Shown: positions 61,117-64,000 of the stretch, piece after piece
Layout: each line of letters opens with the position of its first letter
How positions within the stretch are numbered: the first letter of the stretch is position 1
Source of the DNA: Clostridia bacterium
Lineage (GTDB): Bacteria > Bacillota > Clostridia > Oscillospirales > UBA644
Direction: 5' to 3'
Length of the DNA stretch: 64,000 nucleotides
Assembly (NCBI GenBank): GCA_017621705.1
Contig: JAGASR010000014.1
Location: 107,469-171,468, forward strand
Program-made: the position numbers and the translations under genes
The notes under the pieces: model-generated
Database searches by the model: none
Seen by the model: only the letters and a program-made list of their open reading frames with translations
Told to the model about the DNA's origin: nothing

Positions 61117-61899
61117 TTGATAGTTTTTAAAAATGTAAAAAAGACATACCCCAACGGTACTGATGCACTTAACGGGGTAGATATAAAGATCGACGACGGC
61201 GAATTTGTTTTTATAACGGGTCCTTCCGGCGCCGGTAAAAGTACTATGATCCGTCTTCTGACTTGTGAAGACGTTCCATCCGAAGGTAAACTTACTGTAG
61301 ACGGCACAAACCTCAAGCGCCTTTCACGCCGTCAGATACCGAAATACAGACGTAAGATCGGCGTCGTTTTCCAGGACTTCCGTCTTATTCCCACCCTTAA
61401 TGTTTACGATAACGTAGCTTTTGCTATGCGAGTCGTCGGCAGGGGAGGCAGGGAGATAAAAGAGAGAGTAATGGCAGTTCTCGGAATTGTCGGTCTTGAG
61501 CATAAAGTTTCTGTTTTCCCCGAACAGCTTTCGGGCGGCGAACAGCAGCGTGTAGCTCTTGCCAGAGCGATTGTCAACAGTCCGGCAATTATCATTGCGG
61601 ACGAGCCTACGGGTAATGTTGACCCCGAAATGTCCATTGAAATAATGAAGCTTTTAAGCTCGATAAACAGAAACGGCATTACTGTCGTAGTTGTAACTCA
61701 TGAGCAGCGCCTTGTCCGTGCTTTTAAGAAACGTGAGATACGCTTGCGATACGGCAAGGTAGAATTCGACACCGCTCATGATCATGATCACGATCATAAA
61801 GAGAAGTCCTCCGATAAAAAAGATCATCATTCCGATAAGGAAGATCATAAGAAGAAACATTCTCACAAAGAAGATAAGGAGGACTCCGAACATGATTGA
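61117..61899 (+). CDS. ftsE: Cell division ABC ATPase FtsE with histidine-rich C-terminal tail
   Basis: 260 residues from a TTG start ([20 protein letters not shown] aligns with normal FtsE starts); GCGAG 8 bases upstream and no alternative in-frame start nearby. Walker [10 protein letters not shown], signature LSGGEQQR, Walker [10 protein letters not shown], switch His VVTHEQRL. It powers FtsX to activate a periplasmic murein hydrolase activator. Residues 219-260 form an extension with 10 His, 10 Asp and 10 Lys, beginning [12 protein letters not shown], not seen in typical 220-230-residue FtsE. The tail overlaps the ftsX start by 8 bases. Confidence 0.95.
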   Translation: MIVFKNVKKTYPNGTDALNGVDIKIDDGEFVFITGPSGAGKSTMIRLLTCEDVPSEGKLTVDGTNLKRLSRRQIPKYRRKIGVVFQDFRLIPTLNVYDNVAFAMRVVGRGGREIKERVMAVLGIVGLEHKVSVFPEQLSGGEQQRVALARAIVNSPAIIIADEPTGNVDPEMSIEIMKLLSSINRNGITVVVVTHEQRLVRAFKKREIRLRYGKVEFDTAHDHDHDHKEKSSDKKDHHSDKEDHKKKHSHKEDKEDSEHD

Positions 61900-62773
61900 C
61901 AGCTTTATTTTCCTTGTTAAATGTGCGGTAAAAAGTATTTTCAAAAATTGGCTTCTAACTCTCGCATCTGTAACGGTTCTTACGATCTGTCTCGTAACTC
62001 TCGGCTCTTCAATCCTTCTTTTTGATAACGTAAATCTTTTTATCGATGAAGTAGGTGACGAAAGCCAGGTCGTTATCTTCCTTGATGAGTCTTTGACTAC
62101 CGAGCAGATTAACGGCATACATCAGCAGCTTTTCCAGATTCAGAATATCAAAAACGTAAGCTACGAATCAAAAGAGATGGCTCTGCAGAACTATCTCGAA
62201 TCCATGGGCGAAAATGCCTCTCTCTTTTCGGATGTCACTTCCGATGTCCTTCGAAACTCCTTTATTTTTAATATAAAAGACCTTTCGAAGTTTGATCAGA
62301 CGATGTTCGAAGTCGGAAAGATCGAAGGAATCTCCCGAATCCGCGAACGCAGAGAAGTCGTTGATCGTATAAACGACATCAGCCAGGTTATCCTGATGCT
62401 TGCGTTTTGGATCATCGCTATTTTTATCGTTATTTCCATTCTTGTTATAACAAACACCGTAAAAGTTTCCGTCTATTCACGAAGAATAGAGATAAACATC
62501 ATGAAATACGTCGGGGCGACCGATGCATTTATTCAGATGCCATACTTCATTGAAGGTATCATAATCGGCATCCTTGCAGGTATTCTGACCCTCTTTTTAA
62601 CCTATTTTACATACACAAACATACTTTCTCCCATTATTTACGACTTCGGACTTTTCACTCCCGTATCTTTCCAGAGCAGATTTATTCCTTTCGCACTGTT
62701 CTATATCGTATCGGGGGCTTTGATCGGTATGGTAGGCTCTGTTTACCCGGTCAAGAAATATCTGAATGTCTGA
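61892..62773 (+). CDS. ftsX: Cell division protein FtsX
   Basis: 293 residues from [27 protein letters not shown] lies inside the ftsE tail 9 bases upstream. Helix near 22-45, extracytoplasmic domain (about 50-165) with FLDESLTTEQINGIHQQL, then three helices (about 172-195, 220-245, 265-288). Partner of FtsE; the outer loop should contact the EnvC-like protein encoded next. Confidence 0.95.
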   Translation: MIDSFIFLVKCAVKSIFKNWLLTLASVTVLTICLVTLGSSILLFDNVNLFIDEVGDESQVVIFLDESLTTEQINGIHQQLFQIQNIKNVSYESKEMALQNYLESMGENASLFSDVTSDVLRNSFIFNIKDLSKFDQTMFEVGKIEGISRIRERREVVDRINDISQVILMLAFWIIAIFIVISILVITNTVKVSVYSRRIEINIMKYVGATDAFIQMPYFIEGIIIGILAGILTLFLTYFTYTNILSPIIYDFGLFTPVSFQSRFIPFALFYIVSGALIGMVGSVYPVKKYLNV

Positions 62774-62791
62774 AAGGAATAAGTTATCTAT

Positions 62792-64000
62792 ATGAAATCA
62801 ACAAAAAAAATTATATCATTTATTTTTGCACTTCTATTTGTTCTTTCTGTATTTCCGATGATGGCAGCGCCCTCTCTTGCGGAAAGCGAAGAATTTACTC
62901 AGGAAGATGCAGCTTCGCTCGAATCCGCTCAGCAGAAACTTGAGGAGATCAACGAACGTCAGGCAGAGCTTTCTTCCAGTATCAAAAAATATTCTTCTCA
63001 GAAAAACTCTGAGGTAAAAGCTAAGCAGACTCTTGAACAGCAGATCACTCAGACCGAAGAAAAAATCTCTACCATCGAATGGATACTCGATAACCTCGAG
63101 CTTCGTCTTGAAGAAAAAAATGCCGAACTTGAGTATGCTCAGCGCGAGTATGATGAATACTATGAAAAATACGTAGCACGTATCCGTGAAAACTACGAAA
63201 TGGGTACCGCCACTTATCTTGAAGTTCTTCTTATGTCCGAAAACTTCTCCGATATGCTTACCCGTTACGAATATATCCGCGATATGATGGATTACGATAA
63301 ACAGCTTCTCGAGACCATGCAGGAAAATATTGAGTTTATCGAATCTCTTCGTGAAGGTATTATTGCCGACCAACAGACCCAGCAGACGATGCTTGTTTCT
63401 CTTACCGATGAAAAGCAGAATCAAGCAGATCAGGTAGCAGATCTCAACGATAGAATTTCCTATATCAGTGAAAATATTGACTCACTACGAGATGAACAGG
63501 AAGAGTTCGCTCGTCTTGAAGCAGAATTTGAAGCAGAGATTAATAAACTTCTCGATAAAAAGAAGAAATATGCAGGTGGTTCATTTATGTGGCCGCTTGA
63601 TTCCAAGTGGAGTAGAATTTCCTCTCCGTTTGACTGGAGAACCTATAAGGGTAAAAAGGAATTCCATTATGCTATAGATATTCCTGCCGATAAAGGCAGT
63701 CCCGTTTATGCTTCTGCGGACGGAACCATTATTTACTATGGTTGGACAAATACGGGCGGCGGTAATAAGTGTGTTATAGACCACGGTTCAAAGCTTGTTA
63801 CTCATTATAACCATATGTCTGCTTTTGTTCCGGAACTTCAAAAGAAATTTAAAGAAACAGGATCTGTAGATGTTAAAAAGGGTGATATTATCGGATATGT
63901 CGGTAGGACCGGTAACTCGACAGGTAACCATCTCGACTTTAAGATCCTTTACGACGGAACAGCTGTTAACCCTGCGGATTATGTGACTCCGGACGGTTCA
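62792..64000 (+). CDS. EnvC-like murein hydrolase activator with M23 domain, 3' end beyond window
   Basis: 403 residues visible. Signal peptide 1-28 (KIISFIFALLFVLSVFPMMA), long coiled coil about 35-260 (FtsX-binding type), then an M23/LytM domain. Zinc motif HYAID (HxxxD) is intact, and THYNHMS supplies the usual His. The HxH motif reads H-L-D (Asp codon 63935-63937), so the second His is replaced. This may be a degenerate activator like EnvC or an altered zinc site. AAAGGA 12 bases upstream. Follows ftsX by 18 bases. Confidence 0.9.
   Translation, partial: MKSTKKIISFIFALLFVLSVFPMMAAPSLAESEEFTQEDAASLESAQQKLEEINERQAELSSSIKKYSSQKNSEVKAKQTLEQQITQTEEKISTIEWILDNLELRLEEKNAELEYAQREYDEYYEKYVARIRENYEMGTATYLEVLLMSENFSDMLTRYEYIRDMMDYDKQLLETMQENIEFIESLREGIIADQQTQQTMLVSLTDEKQNQADQVADLNDRISYISENIDSLRDEQEEFARLEAEFEAEINKLLDKKKKYAGGSFMWPLDSKWSRISSPFDWRTYKGKKEFHYAIDIPADKGSPVYASADGTIIYYGWTNTGGGNKCVIDHGSKLVTHYNHMSAFVPELQKKFKETGSVDVKKGDIIGYVGRTGNSTGNHLDFKILYDGTAVNPADYVTPDGS

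Noticed and set aside
1..64000. tRNA or rRNA genes, insertion sequences, prophage or integrative element
   Set aside because: No rRNA signature, CCA-ended cloverleaf, transposase, integrase or attachment-site duplication was recognised by eye; a tRNAscan or ISfinder run could still find a missed one.

Overview
The window looks like a chromosomal segment of an uncultured, moderately AT-rich Clostridia species, probably a gut anaerobe. Support: near-consensus TTGACA-N17-TATAAT promoters, strong AGGAGG-type ribosome sites, a T-box leucine operon, a YtrA-type GntR/ABC system, BlaI/BlaR1-type regulation, and the Firmicutes order rimP-nusA-ylxR-ylxQ-infB-rbfA-nrnA-truB-ribF. No rRNA, tRNA, CRISPR array, transposase or phage gene was seen. 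The species assignment is inference.

Layout. 1-7.3 kb (minus): a truncated NahK-like sugar kinase, a small conserved protein, a fused MacB/FtsX-type permease, and a BlaR1-like M56 peptidase with its BlaI repressor. 7.4-8.9 kb: a DUF1576-like membrane protein. 9-14.3 kb (minus): T-box leader, ridA, leuA, leuC, leuD, leuB. 14.3-21.5 kb: HAD phosphatase/mutase, organophosphate-type MFS carrier, RsiV-like protein, zinc-ribbon protein, EEP-fold hydrolase, ABC exporter and a highly expressed-looking surface protein. 21.5-23.6 kb: rimI, an arginine/tyrosine phosphatase, and divergent tsaD. 23.6-26.4 kb: a structured leader or ncRNA and a split pair of FtsX-type permeases. 26.5-33.7 kb (minus): a YtrA-type ABC system with its GntR regulator, then a UroD-like / PLP lyase / ATP-grasp operon. 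33.9-39.9 kb: GH31, XRE regulator, PfkB kinase and GH43. 40-45.5 kb: an operon of two methyltransferases, three GNAT domains and a P-loop kinase behind a leader peptide and terminator, then a small alarmone synthetase and a membrane protein. 45.6-51.6 kb: GtaA-like protein, sugar epimerase, Gfo/Idh oxidoreductase, TatD nuclease, GH29 fucosidase. 51.7-59.8 kb: the translation/ribosome maturation operon. 59.9-64 kb: CdaR/PucR-type regulator, ftsE, ftsX and the start of an EnvC-like murein hydrolase activator.

Common threads. The glycan genes (NahK, GH31, GH43, GH29, PfkB, epimerase, Gfo/Idh) lack signal peptides, so they appear to process imported oligosaccharides. The uptake system is not in the window. 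Four transcription units have an intrinsic terminator between a strong promoter and the first gene (fused permease, leu, split permeases, methyltransferase/acetyltransferase operon), so leader attenuation is a recurrent regulatory device here. The most unusual DNA is a seven-copy 15-bp tandem repeat before the GH43 gene, in which every unit carries a -35 box and most pairs of units form an overlapping promoter.
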